Shown here in pieces: positions 1-12,540 of a DNA stretch of 64,000 nt (the first letter of the stretch is position 1; the number at the start of each line of letters is the position of its first letter). Location: NCBI RefSeq assembly GCF_964204865.1, contig NC_135250.1, positions 11,780,001 through 11,844,000 of the forward strand, given 5' to 3'. Below the pieces are notes generated by a model. It saw only the letters and a program-made list of their open reading frames with translations. It had not been told where the DNA came from and did not search any database. A program made the translations under genes and the position numbers. Origin of the DNA: Styela clava (taxonomy: Eukaryota > Chordata > Ascidiacea > Stolidobranchia > Styelidae).

Positions 1-32
1 ATCCTATTTCGCAATCTGTTATTTACATCCTC

Positions 33-320
33 TGCCATATTTTGTTATCAAACAATTACTCGCATAGCTATATAGTGAAGCTATTAAAAAAATTATAATC
101 AGCTGAAAAAGAATATTTATTTGTTATTTATTGTTTATAAACCAGAAACATACATAAGGGATTCAATGACACAAAACATAATCTGTCATATTTTTATCAA
201 ACTATTACTCGCATAACTATATAGTGGAGCTATTAAAAAAATTATAATCAGCTGAAAAAGAATAGTTTGTTCGTTATTTATGGTTTAAAAACCAGGAACA
301 ATGAATTCGATGACACAAAC
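33..320. repeat. Direct tandem duplication, unit about 153 bp
   Basis: Two head-to-tail copies of an AT-rich block are visible. Both carry the phrase 'atcaaacaattactcgcata' or a near copy, then 'aattataatcagctgaaaaa', then a 'gttattta...gttta' stretch and 'gacacaaa'. The copies begin near 33 and 187 and differ by scattered substitutions and small indels. No coding sense is seen. The first copy may continue left of the window. Confidence 0.75.
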
Positions 321-723
321 CAATACGATACAGTATTTCAAATTTAATAAGGCACAAATAGACTTGGTATTTAGGAATATGTCCCAGTCTAGACAGCCTA
401 TAGTTATGCCAATCAACAAAAACATAAAATTATTCAATCACATCCTTCAGTAATCAGAATCGCCAGAGGCATGAAAAAATTAATTACCATACCTCGAATG
501 CTCAGAAGATGTCTGCCTTGGGGGCAGTTTGAGAATTTTGTTAAATTTTCATATCTGTAAATGAGATAATCAGATTGGCTTTTTTTTTTAAAGTCACTAA
601 AGTCAAGGCTTGCTCATAAACAACTTCTGGTTTTTATGTCAATTTTTAATAGCGATATTGCCATAGGAAGATAAGATACTTATCACATCCCAGCCCTATC
701 CCATCTGCCCTATTAGGTTAGAG

Positions 724-1237
724 CAGTGGTTCCCAAACTTTTGGAAAAAAATTCCATGACGGATCCCTTGGAATTTTTTTATGTTTTCCAGCCTTTTGCA
801 CTAAAACAAAACATTAAAATATCACAACAAAAAACCAATGCGTCGTATAGTGAAACGAACAAAAGAATATGAAGCGCAATTCTCATGACGTGTGGCATCC
901 AGTCTGTTTTGATATTTGGTAAACCTGCAAAAGGGCAGCTACAACTCTGCAGTTAGTAAACATGTGATGGCATGAATTGAACTATCTCTGTGATATCACA
1001 GGCCCGCAGCTCTGTGACATCACAATGAAGCAGCGTGATTGAAATAGAAAGTGGAGAATCAGTGTCTCCAGCGGTGATTGCAAAGCAGCAAAAAGCAACA
1101 AATGTGTATTTGCAATTTTAAGCACTTCATTTTTGTTTTATCAATCTATTAGCCATATTACAGATTTGTTTCGCGGACCCTCTGAAAGTGCTTGATGGAT
1201 CCCAAAAGGTTCGCGGACCCCACTTTGGGAACCACTG
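724..1237. mobile_element. hAT-type non-autonomous element (MITE), 514 bp
   Basis: The left end reads cagtggttcccaaact and the right end actttgggaaccactg, an imperfect terminal inverted repeat typical of hAT elements. The element is flanked by a perfect 8-bp target duplication, ggttagag, at 716-723 and 1238-1245. No transposase frame lies inside. The 'tcgcggaccc' phrases near the right end recur in other hAT elements of this window. Confidence 0.9.
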
Positions 1238-1245
1238 GGTTAGAG

Positions 1246-3636
1246 CCTTCGATTTGTTTCCAATGCATGTAATAGAAATCCAACAATTAGTAATTATTCA
1301 TTCACAAACCGAAACCTGAATTACTGTAAAACCAATATAACATGAAATATTCGAGTTGCTTGTACATTAAAAAAACAGCTAGAAAAAGGATGTCATGACA
1401 AATCATGCTTCCTCAATGTCTTGCAATATATCATATGCACTGATGCACATATAATATCCCATGCAGACCAGATAAAACTATGTGTGATGTGTGAAAAGAT
1501 GTTTTATATACGGTCTTTACTATTTATATACATAGTAAAATATATTTACAATAAATGCTCATCTTTCCATTGTTACAATGTTCTTTGTCAGGGGTACATA
1601 TATCTCCACACGCACAAAATGCCAAATGTGGGTCTGTAGACAATTGGAAACAATTATTTTATATTATTCTATAAGTGCCAAATAATGGGGTTGACATATA
1701 GCCAAACACATTCAAGTTTATTTTGAAGTCAGGGGTAGACCGAGTTAAGCCCAAATCACTTTTTGCTTTTCTGAGGCCTCATTTAAAAATATTTCGAGAT
1801 TTTCTACTATTATCTCACTAATATAAAATTTAATCAAACAAATAGTCCAAACATACTGTACAACAACCTGTACTTTAGCTTAATTACACTTAATAATTAA
1901 TAATCTTTGATTAGTATAACAACAATGTATCACTGATTCAACAAACAAAATAATCTTTATATTTCTTTTATAATAACATCATATCTACACATAAGTACCG
2001 GTATATTAAAATGCTGTACTGGTCTGCAATCATGTATATATATTTCATATATGGTGTCTCATACTTAATCCTAGATCACTCCAGATGTGACTGACTCGCG
2101 ACATGAACCATGTTGTATTATCATGATCTATGTTATATGCTTGTATACGTGATGTGATTCAAAACACAATCGGAAAATACTAGAATGATTTGGCCAGCAA
2201 CAAGAAGTGTTAAATTTTTTCATGTGTCATAAGCTGTATTGCGACACAAACTCATGCTGATACATTGCACCACCAAATGCCAATGATTATGGATTTTAGG
2301 TAAATTCCCGGTTGACGTATACATTAGTTATGGGTGTAATTGAGATGTGTCAAGTTGTCAGCCAATGAAATGTCGGGTATAAACTTATTTCAACTTTCTG
2401 ATAAAATTGGATTACGGATTATTATATATAGATAAATGATGACTACATTTCAATATAATATCGTCAGTCAATCAAATTGGCATTTGGCAATCTACGGTAA
2501 TTTATAAAAGTTTAATTACAACTATGAATCAGCAAGTTGCTTTATTAGATTTTCTCTTTTATTTGTTCAAATTTTCTATACGGTTTATACCAATTTTTTG
2601 GACGCACTAGTAATACCGAATAAATAATAGTTAAGTTATATTCAGTAGATCAACGATAATCAAACACTTTTTTTGAGTTTTTATTTCTATACCCTGATTA
2701 AATGTGTCTATGTGTGGTGCGATAAAATATAATCATTTGATTACAATATTGAAAGATAGTAGTGCTACCAGTATACTGAACAAGTCTTCCTGCTACTAAT
2801 AATAAATAATATGAGCTACAACACAATATATACCAAAGCATCTGTTTATCTCATGAAATACACAAATATATTTTGAACCAGACAGGTTATATATGCGTAC
2901 ATTAGGAGAGTATGTGCCGTAGAGGCTTATCCAATCTCTGCAAATATTTGTTCTGGGAAAACATTGATAGAAACAGTTATATTATTTTCAGTTTGCCTGA
3001 GCGGTCGTGAATGGCTTCACAATATGAATATTTACACAGGATCATACTCATAAAATTGAGGCCCAAATTATCGCAGTATGATGAAAAAACATGCCTGGAT
3101 TGTGACAAACTAGAAGAGAAATTGTTCAATCTCAAAAAATATCACTAGATGTATTATTGTACAAGATGACGAGGTTGAAATAGTTGTAGGCTTAAAACGA
3201 ATTCCCATGAATAGGCGAATAGTTGGGCATGATTAAAAAGTACATTATCAAAATGTGCTAATATGTGCATAGTTTGACTAAACTGGAACCCGGCATATAC
3301 AAAAGCCATATTAAAGGTCATCGTATTCATATAATTTGAAACCTAAGACAAGCAAGACCACGCCTGTACAAATCTGGTTAATAAGTATACTATCACAATA
3401 GGCTTTGATTGGCCAAGCCTTGGGGGTGGGTAAAGTTTACTTTGCAAAGGGAGAACTCAGTACATCTCTCATTTTGCAGAAGGTCTCATTGGAAAAAGTA
3501 CCCAAGACCATATCATGTAGTTATCTTTAGTTGAAATGCAATACACACTATACAATAATATGTAAAATATCACAAATTATTATTTAAGAAATGTAATATC
3601 GGTAGATAACAAAATAACAACACCGGCGCTCCAAAA
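1246..3636. other. Intergenic, no gene seen
   Basis: This is AT-rich sequence with only short stop-bounded frames of no recognisable family. I see no convincing exon with good splice signals and no RNA gene. A minor exon or regulatory element could be missed. Confidence 0.5.
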
Positions 3637-3818
3637 GTGTGTGTACCAATATGAAGGTAACTAATTTCGTCAGCCTACTTTACATCAAGTTGTGTAAAGG
3701 GACTGAAACCAATGGGTATATTCACTTTGCTAACATAGACAGTCCTCGAACTCGTTATAGAACTGAGATAAGGAAATCTGAATAAAATTATGGCCTAACC
3801 CTAACCTGGTACACACAC
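3637..3818. mobile_element. Short TIR element, copy 1 (182 bp)
   Basis: It starts gtgtgtgtaccaatatg and ends aacctggtacacacac, giving inverted ends of about 12 bp. The whole unit matches 30104-30289 in the same orientation, including the interior 'tactttacatcaagttgtgt' and 'aaagggactgaaacc'. No clear target duplication was found. It is an interspersed MITE-like family of unknown superfamily. Confidence 0.7.
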
Positions 3819-5404
3819 TACACAACTCATAAAAATTTATTTGACAAAGCTGACAAAAGTAGACTACCCTGGTTACCAGTTTATGTTTTTTAAAAAGAAA
3901 AACATAACTGTACTGATGGTACAGCTGGCTCAATCATTCCATTTTTTTTAGCCTCTGAATCTGGGGCATCATACAGTCATAGGCATGATATTATTATTAT
4001 TATTGATTTGAAGCAATTCCAGGATAAAAAATAGTTTAATCAACAGTTAAAATAATAATTCGGATAGCGCGAGGTGATTGCACAGCAAGGCAGTATCGCT
4101 TCCATTAAAAGCATCTCTTTTATTTTTGCGTATGTCTACAGCTTCGTAACACAAATAATAACACTCTTGAGGTTATTTTATATCATACTGTCATAAGGGT
4201 AACAGTTTTAGTTCGAGTACTTTGAATCTAAGTAATCGCAAATATGTCAGGGTTCTTTAAAGTACCAACAATATATATCATAATAGAACATCTTTGCATT
4301 ATTTTCTATTAAAAACGCAGATCTGAGATGTTCCCCCCCTTAATTATTGCTTTTTTAAAAATTATGCACAAACGGTACCAGCGGTAAATTTTTTGTAATA
4401 AAAAAATATGTATCTGAGTGTATATCTATGTAACAAAAGTAAATTATATCAGCCTTAGTATATTGGGTATTTTATGCATTCCTTCAATGCACTTTTTCTG
4501 ATTCATTAATATTATTTAATGGCAATTTGTCCTGTAGTCATTCCAAATTTAAATGAAGTTAATGAGGATATGATGTCATCACACTAAATAAAATCAGATT
4601 TGGAAAAATTCGATTCGGAACATTCTGATTCGAAAAAATAAAATATTTGAAACTCACATCCCTAGTCAAAGCCAGAGCTCAAACTACAAATTTATTAATA
4701 TTATTTATTATCATTGATGTTAATAATACTATTTACTAAATTGAAGAGAAAAATCAAAAATTCTCTCTTTCAGTCTCAAATTTTCTTCATACATGAGATA
4801 GCACAGTCATACATAGCCTATTGATTTAATGCTGTAATGTAGACTATTGAAACAGAAGAAAAATCATTTCTACAATCAGACAATCTTGCTTGAATTTTTT
4901 CGGCTACAAAATACTGAAATAGCTGGACTAGAATAGGCTACAATCCGTTACAGTAGACAGGTGGAGTTGGAAATTCTATCTAGTTCTGGTGAAGGAACTC
5001 ATATTCCTGTATTAAGTTAAGCTGCTGGGTAAAAGGCTATTTTGATTTCAGATCTCAGAATCCAGAATCAGTTTACCAGGTTTACAGCCATGCATAACTG
5101 CATACTGGTACTGGTAGCGGTACCGGTAATGCTGCAATTCACATCTGCACTGTCAGGCGGCTGGATGGTATATTCAGATATTATGAACAATGACATATTT
5201 TGGGTTGCACCTTACAGCTATACAGGTCCCTACCGTACATCCATAACTGCATAACGTTTCCAGTCAGTCAGTACCGGTACCGGTACAGCTACAGTACCGG
5301 TACCGTACCGTAATTCTGTATGCTGGTAGTTGGTACCACTAAAGAGCATCGTACAGACGATACAGTCATACCTGCATACCGGTGATCTTATGACAGTAGG
5401 ATAG
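3819..5404. other. Intergenic, with a GTACCG-rich cluster at its right side
   Basis: No gene is supported here. From about 5100 to 5320 the sequence is crowded with overlapping palindromic steps of ggtacc and accggt, such as 'gtaccggtaccggtac'. The short plus-strand frame over 5042-5254 is probably a product of this repetitive sequence rather than a gene. Confidence 0.5.
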
Positions 5405-5790
5405 GATTTACATATTTATCCCGAGGGAGAGGAAAGCCGATAAGACGGCTTATCCATATGGCGAACCACGGCCTCTCGTCCCGTTACCATTCCAAGTCGG
5501 GTAGGTATGGGATTAGTTTTACTGTATTGTTTGTTTTCGGAAGCATTGACTTGGTGGTGGAGGAAGCCGTACCGGTACCGGTAACCGACCAGCGGTTACG
5601 TGAACCACCCAACGACGGCGAGGAGTTCAGCAATCCTCTCGCACATAACCATCCCTGCATGGGATTCGAACCTGCGAACCCACGCAGGGTAGTTAGAGGT
5701 GCGGTGGCGAGCGTATTCCTAACGCTTAGCCCGTTGACACACACCGCCACACAGAAGTACTGGCAGCATGACATACCGTATTCAGGCAGG
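5405..5790 (-). mobile_element. tRNA-derived SINE, nearly full length
   Basis: On the minus strand the head contains an RNA polymerase III B box, ggttcgaatccc, in a tRNA-like context. The body includes 'ggtaacgggacgagaggccg', and the tail includes 'ataaatatgtaaatcctatc'. The same head, body and tail occur at 20088-20440 on the plus strand, and partial bodies occur at 16105, 17590 and 54735. No protein is encoded; frames across it are incidental. Confidence 0.85.
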
Positions 5791-6117
5791 TATTGTTAAA
5801 TCTCTTCATGCTCTCAAGCACAAAAAAGAAATCTGCAAGCAGCGCGAGCAACGGTCAACGAACGACCACTGCAGCACTGGCAGACTGGACACTAGCCGAT
5901 TATAATCAGTTTGAAGCAATACCGATACCGTGGTAGCCTATGCACATTCAGACATTGGGCTACCAATGCCTACCATAACTCAAAGTACCGTACCGTAAAT
6001 GAATAATAAACACCGTGTAGAAGTTGCTCTAACTAAAGTCGAACTGATGAAAACGCTGCGCTTGTTTACCATTAGTCTAGCTGGTTCTGGAAATCGCAGC
6101 GCACCGCATCTGAACTT

Positions 6118-8162
6118 TTTTTTTTAGTTACATAACAATCAAAACTATCTAAGAGTAATCTCTCATCTATTACTCAATTTATTATAAAAAAAAAAACACA
6201 CAATAAGGTAGAAATGAATCAACGCACTGATTTTTCCATTAATCCACCAATGATGGTGTTCAAATACAATATTTTTCTCGTTTGTGGCATACAGTTCAAA
6301 TGTCCTATCATATTGGCTTTCCATTGTGTTCTTAAAACACTTTGATTCTTAGTAAATCTATCATATTTAACAATGTTTCTGTACCGCCATATGCAATATT
6401 TGCCAATTCCAATAATAAGCAACAAATTTTCCTCTATTATATCTTTTAGCAGAACAATATTTTGTACGTTTCTAAACATATTATCAATTTCACACCAGTC
6501 CCAGAAGTTTTTTGTAAAATCACAATTTACAAATAAATGATACACTGTTTCAGTTTCATTTGAATCACAGAGAACACAATAGCCATCCTCATCTTGAAAC
6601 CATGACTTTAGTACAATTCCTAAAGGTAAAGCGAAATTTGCTATCTTCCAATTTAAGTCTTGAGTTTTTCTGGGTAAGTCATAAAATCGAATTTTATTCC
6701 AATTCACATTTGAATATTCTGTTCTATACCAGTCATAGAAGCGTTCATTTAGGGTCCTTTTTCTATTTGTGACTTCGTCACTCATCAGTCTAATATAAAG
6801 CTGCTTGGTTTTGGGCTGGAATTTTGTATCAAAATTGTCAATGGATATATTATTATACTGTTCGATGTTGGTTGAGACAAGTGTCCAATTATTCATGTTA
6901 ATTAAAATATTCTGTTTAAAAGTTCTTACCCTACTTAAAGTTTGTTGGTTAATCCCCGAAGTGTTTTTAGTCAACATAAGCACTATCTGAGAACATTCCA
7001 CATTAAATAAGTCACCCAATGTATGTATCCCCGTCCTAATCCAGTTTCTATAGTCATATGGATAAATAATATCACCCAATATAGGGTTATACCATATGTA
7101 CTCACGAAATATGTCTACATAAAATGGTGGTATAGCACTTGGTATATTTCTCAGTGGGAACTGCAGGAAGAGATTTTCAAATGAATTTGTCACAAAAAGT
7201 CCATTACTATGTTGTATAAAGTATTTAGCTAATTTGGTACAGGGTCCACTGTGACCATGTAATAATTTAATACCCCACTTGAGTTGGATAGCTTTAATTT
7301 TCTTTTCAAAATTTACTAATTTTATCCCTCCTTCTTCAAGATCAAAATACATTTGGGTTCTGCTAATCATTTCTGTTTTGTTATTCCAGATATATGACCA
7401 AATTAGATTCTTAATGGATTTTATGATTTCTCCCGGTACTACAATACATGATGCTAAATACCACAATTTTGATAAAAGATAACAGTCAATTATTATTTTT
7501 TTCCCTTTTAGACTTAAAGATCGTTGTTTCCACAAGGTTAAGGTTTGTTCTATTTTTGGTACTACAGATTCCCAATTTTTAGATTCACATTCTTGCACAT
7601 TATTGCTAAACCAAATTCCTAATATTTTCAAGCACGAATAGATTTTAATTTTGTTGAAAAATTTGATACGAATGTCTCGATATTCTCCAGCTAATAAAAT
7701 GCCACATTTTTCTAAGTTCAATTTAGTTCCAACAGCTTCCTGATATTGCTGACATATATGGAGTAAAAAACCTACAGAGTTAAAAATTTCTCATTAAGAC
7801 AGTGGCATCATCTGCAAATTGTTTTATTTTTTCTTCTGATCCATCTGGCATTTCGAATCCAATAATATTTTTGTTTATTCTAACATTACATGCAAAAACT
7901 TCTGCGAAAAAGATGTATAAATATGGAGACAAGGGACACCCTTGTCGGACTCCCCTCTCAATCTGTATATATTGAGACATGAATCCATTTACTGAAACTC
8001 TACTAAAATTTCCATTATACAAAGTATATATACTGGAGATGAACTTATTTCCAAAATTTAAGTGTTTTAAAATTTTAAATAAAAACATCCTGTCTACTGT
8101 TTCGTATGCTTTTTCTTGGTCTAACGAGCACACAATCAGAGGTTTATCTTCAATATTAGCAT
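6118..8162 (-). mobile_element. 5'-truncated L1/Tx1-type LINE with poly(A) and 14-bp target duplication
   Basis: Two minus-strand frames form the 3' half of a non-LTR retrotransposon. The reverse transcriptase part (about 8160 to 7780) shows SLDQEKAYETVD, GVRQGCPLSPYLY and the catalytic FADD box. The downstream part (7721 to 6219) is a roughly 500-residue C-terminal domain with a zinc-knuckle-like CVLC...HLFVNC motif. A single frameshift near 7780, in a T-rich run, separates them, so the copy is dead. The left end has a T run (poly(A) on the minus strand). The 14 bases ccgcatctgaactt sit on both sides (6104-6117 and 8163-8176). The 5' part, including any endonuclease, is absent, as expected of truncated target-primed insertion. 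Confidence 0.9.
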
Positions 8163-8299
8163 CCGCATCTGAACTTCGGAAAACAGACTGTGTCAGGGTT
8201 TTACGCATCGTTATACACGTCACATAAACAATTTGATATTTAACAACAGCAATATAAAATATGTTATTTATTTATATATGTCTAAATTTGCCTCTTACA

Positions 8300-9806
8300 A
8301 GGGCAACATCAAGGCAGGGTGGAAAACAATTAATGAACCAATCGGTAAAAATAAAACCAATTCTTGCCCTTCTGTTGAACTCGAATGCAAGTAGTATGCC
8401 TACGCGAATTGCAAATAAATTTAATGAACACTTTTCCCAAGTGGCTCAAAGCTTGATTGACAATATTCCGCAACCATTCAGTTGTGATCAACGACTAACA
8501 TACCGGGTTGTGATATATGAACCACCTCTCATCAAGGAAGCAAGAATGCTCATCCGTGTTTTAGAGGCCAATTAAATCATTAGAAATCAAAAACATCATA
8601 AGCGAATTGGAACCAAAGTCAAGCTTTGGGATCGATGGAATTCCATTCAAAATTTTAAAATATATATTAGGATATATTATTGATATTTGATATTCTTACA
8701 TATATATTCAACCTTTCGCTATCTTCTGAACTATTCATTGAAAGCTTTAAGACAGCCAAAGTTCGTGCTGTTTTTAAAAAAGGGTAGTGTTTCTGATCTT
8801 GAAAACTATAGGCCTATTAGTCTTCCTCCGCAATTTTCCAAAATTCTTGAAAACATAATGCATAGCAGGATGTCAAATTATTTTGAAAGCAATAATATTT
8901 TCTACTCGCATCAGTTTGGTCTCCGCAAGCTCCTCCACTCCTCTGCTATGGCTGCTAATGTCTTGGTACGTTTCAACGATTAATGTTTGAAGAAAAGTAA
9001 CATGCTATTGGAATATTTCTTAATAAAGCTTTTGGCACCATTGACCATTCTATTCTTTTAAGTAAGCTTTATCACAGTGGAATAAGAGAGATCCCACTCA
9101 ATTGAATCCGGAGCTATCTGCAAGACAGAAACCAAGTCGTGCAATATGACAATTCATTCTCTACAAATGTTTGTCTCATGAAGCACGGAGTTCCTCAAAG
9201 ATCTTTACTTGGCCCATTGTTCTTTCTAGCTTATATAAACGACATGCCTAGGTTTCTGGACTCATCTGAGTCAATCATGTTTGCTGATGACACAGATTTG
9301 ATTTTCTATGAGATAAACATAGAAGATTTATTCACAGTTGCAAACCAAGAACTAGCCAACATTCACAGTTGGATGTTGGCTAATAAATTGGCATTGGCAT
9401 ATCTCTTAATGCCAACAAGACTAAATTTGTACTATTCCATCCAAGTAAACAAAAGAATGTAAATTGCTTGAAACTTTTATTGCCCAATGGCAAAGACATT
9501 GAAAAGGTGAGTGTAATAAAATTCTTAGAAGTTATCTTTGATGAAAATCTATCTTAGAAATCACAAATTGCACATGTTATTGGTAAAACAAAAAGATACT
9601 TGGCAGTTGCTGCCAATGTTTCCAGTGTGTCAATCAATCGGCTTTACTAGGGATGTTTCAATCATTATTACTCAGCCACATCCGATACTCTTGCTCAGTT
9701 TGGCTCCATGGGGACAAAACAATCGTCTCGAAATTGCAAAGTACTTGTAATAATATTTTAAGAATTGTCTCTGAGAAAAAAAGATGTGAAAATGTAGACT
9801 GTAGAA
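8300..9806 (+). mobile_element. Degraded jockey/CR1/L2-type LINE reverse transcriptase, 5' segment
   Basis: Broken plus-strand frames show reverse transcriptase blocks in order. The first is KKGSVSDLENYRPISL...QFGLR near 8770-8930. Next is the GVPQRSLLGPLFFLAYINDM block near 9190-9250, then the catalytic FADDT near 9280. Last is a thumb or C-terminal segment like LLLSHIRYSCSVWLHGDK near 9660-9720. Several stops and frame changes make it a pseudogene. The motif set differs from the neighbouring minus-strand LINE, so it is a separate clade. The sequence is cut at about 9806 by a hAT insertion and appears to resume after 12070. Confidence 0.85.
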
Positions 9807-10480
9807 CAGCGTTTCCCAAACTTTTTCGGCCACGAAACACTTACACTTTTTATTTCTCCTCGCGGAACACCAATAAATGAAAGGGTAAAATTGATAAAGA
9901 AAAACGGTAAAAAGGAAGCGGTTCCCAATGGGTTCGTCGTGGCGAATTGCCAAATGCGCCGCGAAACATAACAGAATTGTGTTAAACATACCTAAAATAT
10001 GATTGAATTTTTTACATATTTCATTTAATATTAGGGTTTTATTGTTTCTTAATTTGAATGTTGTGTATATATCAACAAATTCATTTTGCCTTGCAGCAGT
10101 TTATTTATCTACTGAATCGAGCGAACATGAGTAATTTTTTTATCACTTCAAAGTAAAACCAAGCAAAGATGGCGGAAAAAGAGTTGACCATTTGCCTTTA
10201 TTCTTTAGACCTATAGCAAAACCACCAAAGGATTGCTGCAAAGTTGATAATGAAGTTAACAGTTGAAAAGCTAGGCCGACGGTTAACGAAAATGCCACTA
10301 CCCTGCCTTAGCAAGGCCGACGATGACGCGATATTGAACGGTCAGTTGTACGGCAACTTCACGATTCTTAGGTCGCCATGGCTACCCATTTAGACGTATT
10401 TTTGATTTGTTTTCCACGGAACACTCGGAAGACGCTCGCGGAGCAGTCGTGTTCCGCGGAACACAGTTTGGGAAACGTTA
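9807..10480. mobile_element. hAT-type element inserted in the LINE
   Basis: The left end is cagcgtttcccaaact and the right end agtttgggaaacgtta, an imperfect inverted pair. The flanks ctgtagaa and gtgtagag match at 6 of 8 positions, an eroded 8-bp target duplication. No transposase frame is evident. It interrupts the decayed LINE at the end of its recognisable C-terminal segment. Confidence 0.75.
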
Positions 10481-10500
10481 GTGTAGAGTAGAGTGTAGAC

Positions 10501-12070
10501 CAGTGATTCTCAAACTAGGGTTTGAGAGCCGCATGCGGCAGTAAGCGTTTTCGCGGCCACTTTTCACCTGGAAAAATTTTATACATGGCTGTAATCATTG
10601 GCTTGCTTTCGTGGATTTTCAGTTTTCGTCGCTAATTTCAAAATTAAATTAATTTTATTCTGAGTTTTATCCTCTGCCTTGGATTTGATCTTCCTTATCA
10701 CCGCTTGTAAAATAGTGAACGGTAACCGAGATGCAGATATTTATCAAAATGATAATCGAGTTTCTCATGCTTTTCGATGGTGTCGGTGTTATTTTAGTAT
10801 TAGATAGATAAACCTACCAAATTTACGATTGCGTGAATCCTGAATGTAGATTTAAAATTGCGATTAAATAAATTGGCAATAAAGGCATTATTACTAGGCT
10901 TTTGTGCCTAATAGAGGGTCAGACGCTAATTTTGACTAAATCCTTCAAGTTTTAACTTTTTTTTTTCAATAAAACAACACTCCGATGGTTATTATAGCTT
11001 AAATACTTATTGAGTAATGCTCAATTTCCTTTACGGAAGTGTCATGCCTTAAGGGTTAATTATTACTTCCCAAATGCTTCAGAATTTGACAATTGTAATC
11101 ATTTTCGATGCATGATAATAATCATGATAATAGGCGCAACAATTCGTGAACGAGTCAGTGTGCATTGTTACAACGAAATTCACATTTGATTTTACGTTCT
11201 ACTCTTGCCTCAACGGCCATGCATGGTCGAATAAAATGTTTACATATTCGAAACATTACCTGGCCAAGGATGGAAAGAATCACTAAAGAGCTGATACAAA
11301 GTGATTTGAAGGGAGTAGAACAAAACATTTCTTATATGGTTACAACTTAATGAGTGTTTTCATACAAGTAACTCATACCAGACGCAACAATTGGTAAAAT
11401 TTGGTAAAACTTTTGCTCATTTTTAAATCCATGCTATTTATATAACTGGAGTTTTCTAACAATCTAAAATCGCCTTTTTCACTATGAAACGGCGAAAAGT
11501 CATTTTAACATTTAATTTTAATCAACTTTATGTTCGGTAATGCAAGAAATGGCTAATGACATGTCATAAAGCACGCGGAGTTCAAAATCTGGGAAATTTA
11601 TTTTAAATTCCTAATCTGGTTTGACGTTTCTAAATTTACTGAACGGTTGGTACGTTTTTTTTTACAAGATATGGAATTGAAACGATACGTTAAGTGCAAA
11701 GATAGCATATAACACCATAACCCAAAGACAACGATTTTTCAAATTTGTCGTTTTATTCTGATAGCGAGCGCCGTTGGGAAATCTCGCACAATTCACGATT
11801 GAGTTGGAGACGCGCGAAGTCGGTGTCCAAGCAGAGCGGCGCAGGTCCCGTGATACCGGGTATTCGAATAGTAAAATGCATTCGAATATTTTATTATTCG
11901 AATATTTTTCCCAGCCCTAGTTGTTACGTGTGTTGTTGTTGCGATGACTTGGTATTTCAAATACGCGCTTAAGGTTTGTTGCTATTTTACCTTGCGTTGT
12001 TTGTGTGCGCTCTTCATAACTTTGAAGTTTGAAATGCGGCTCTGAGACTAAAAAAGTTTGAGAACCAATG
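10501..12070. mobile_element. hAT-type element, 1.57 kb, with perfect 8-bp target duplication
   Basis: The left end cagtgattctcaaact and right end agtttgagaaccaatg form a hAT terminal inverted repeat. Flanking 8-mers are identical: gtgtagac at 10493-10500 and 12071-12078. The interior has no recognisable transposase, so it is non-autonomous or deleted. It lies just right of the 9807-10480 element, inside the same LINE. Confidence 0.9.
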
Positions 12071-12540
12071 GTGTAGACCATTACTTCAAATCGCTAAATG
12101 TACTTTAAGGTCGAAGATATGATGAAATTTGAAGTATTGTCATTAGCTCACATCTTTCATAATAAAACGCACTATCAAACTGCTCTGACGACATACTTGT
12201 CAAAAATATCTCCAACCGAAGAAGTAACTCCGATATAAGAATTGTGACATAACTAACGTCAATTACTCTTTTTCTATGAACTAGTGAAGTGTGTCGCAAA
12301 TCAGTGGTAAATGAGCTGTCTCCGTTGAAAAAATGTTTGTAATAATATTGAATATGAATTTTTACCCATGACAGCCGTGCTGCCAAACCGGGATATTTGA
12401 GTCAAACCGGCCGGGACAGCTTGTCAAAACCGGGACGTATGGTAAGTCTAAAATAACGCACTATCAAACTGCTTTGACGACATACTTGTCAAAAATACCT
12501 CCAACCAAAGAAGTCACTCCGATTTGTTCATACCCTTCAA
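12071..12540 (+). mobile_element. 3' segment of the interrupted LINE, with a partial repeat
   Basis: The plus-strand frame over about 12100-12235 reads like the LINE C-terminal stretch EDMMKFEVLSLAHIFHNK. The block 'cgcactatcaaactgct...gacgacatacttgtcaaaaa' at about 12167 recurs at about 12449, so the last roughly 75 bp is present twice. Between the copies lies sequence rich in 'accggga', ending 'gtatggtaagtct', which resembles a terminus of the 40411 repeat family. Confidence 0.65.

Noticed and set aside
5484..5799. Overlapping plus and minus frames of about 100 codons
   Set aside because: They lie within a tRNA-derived SINE and are explained by its GC-richer sequence.
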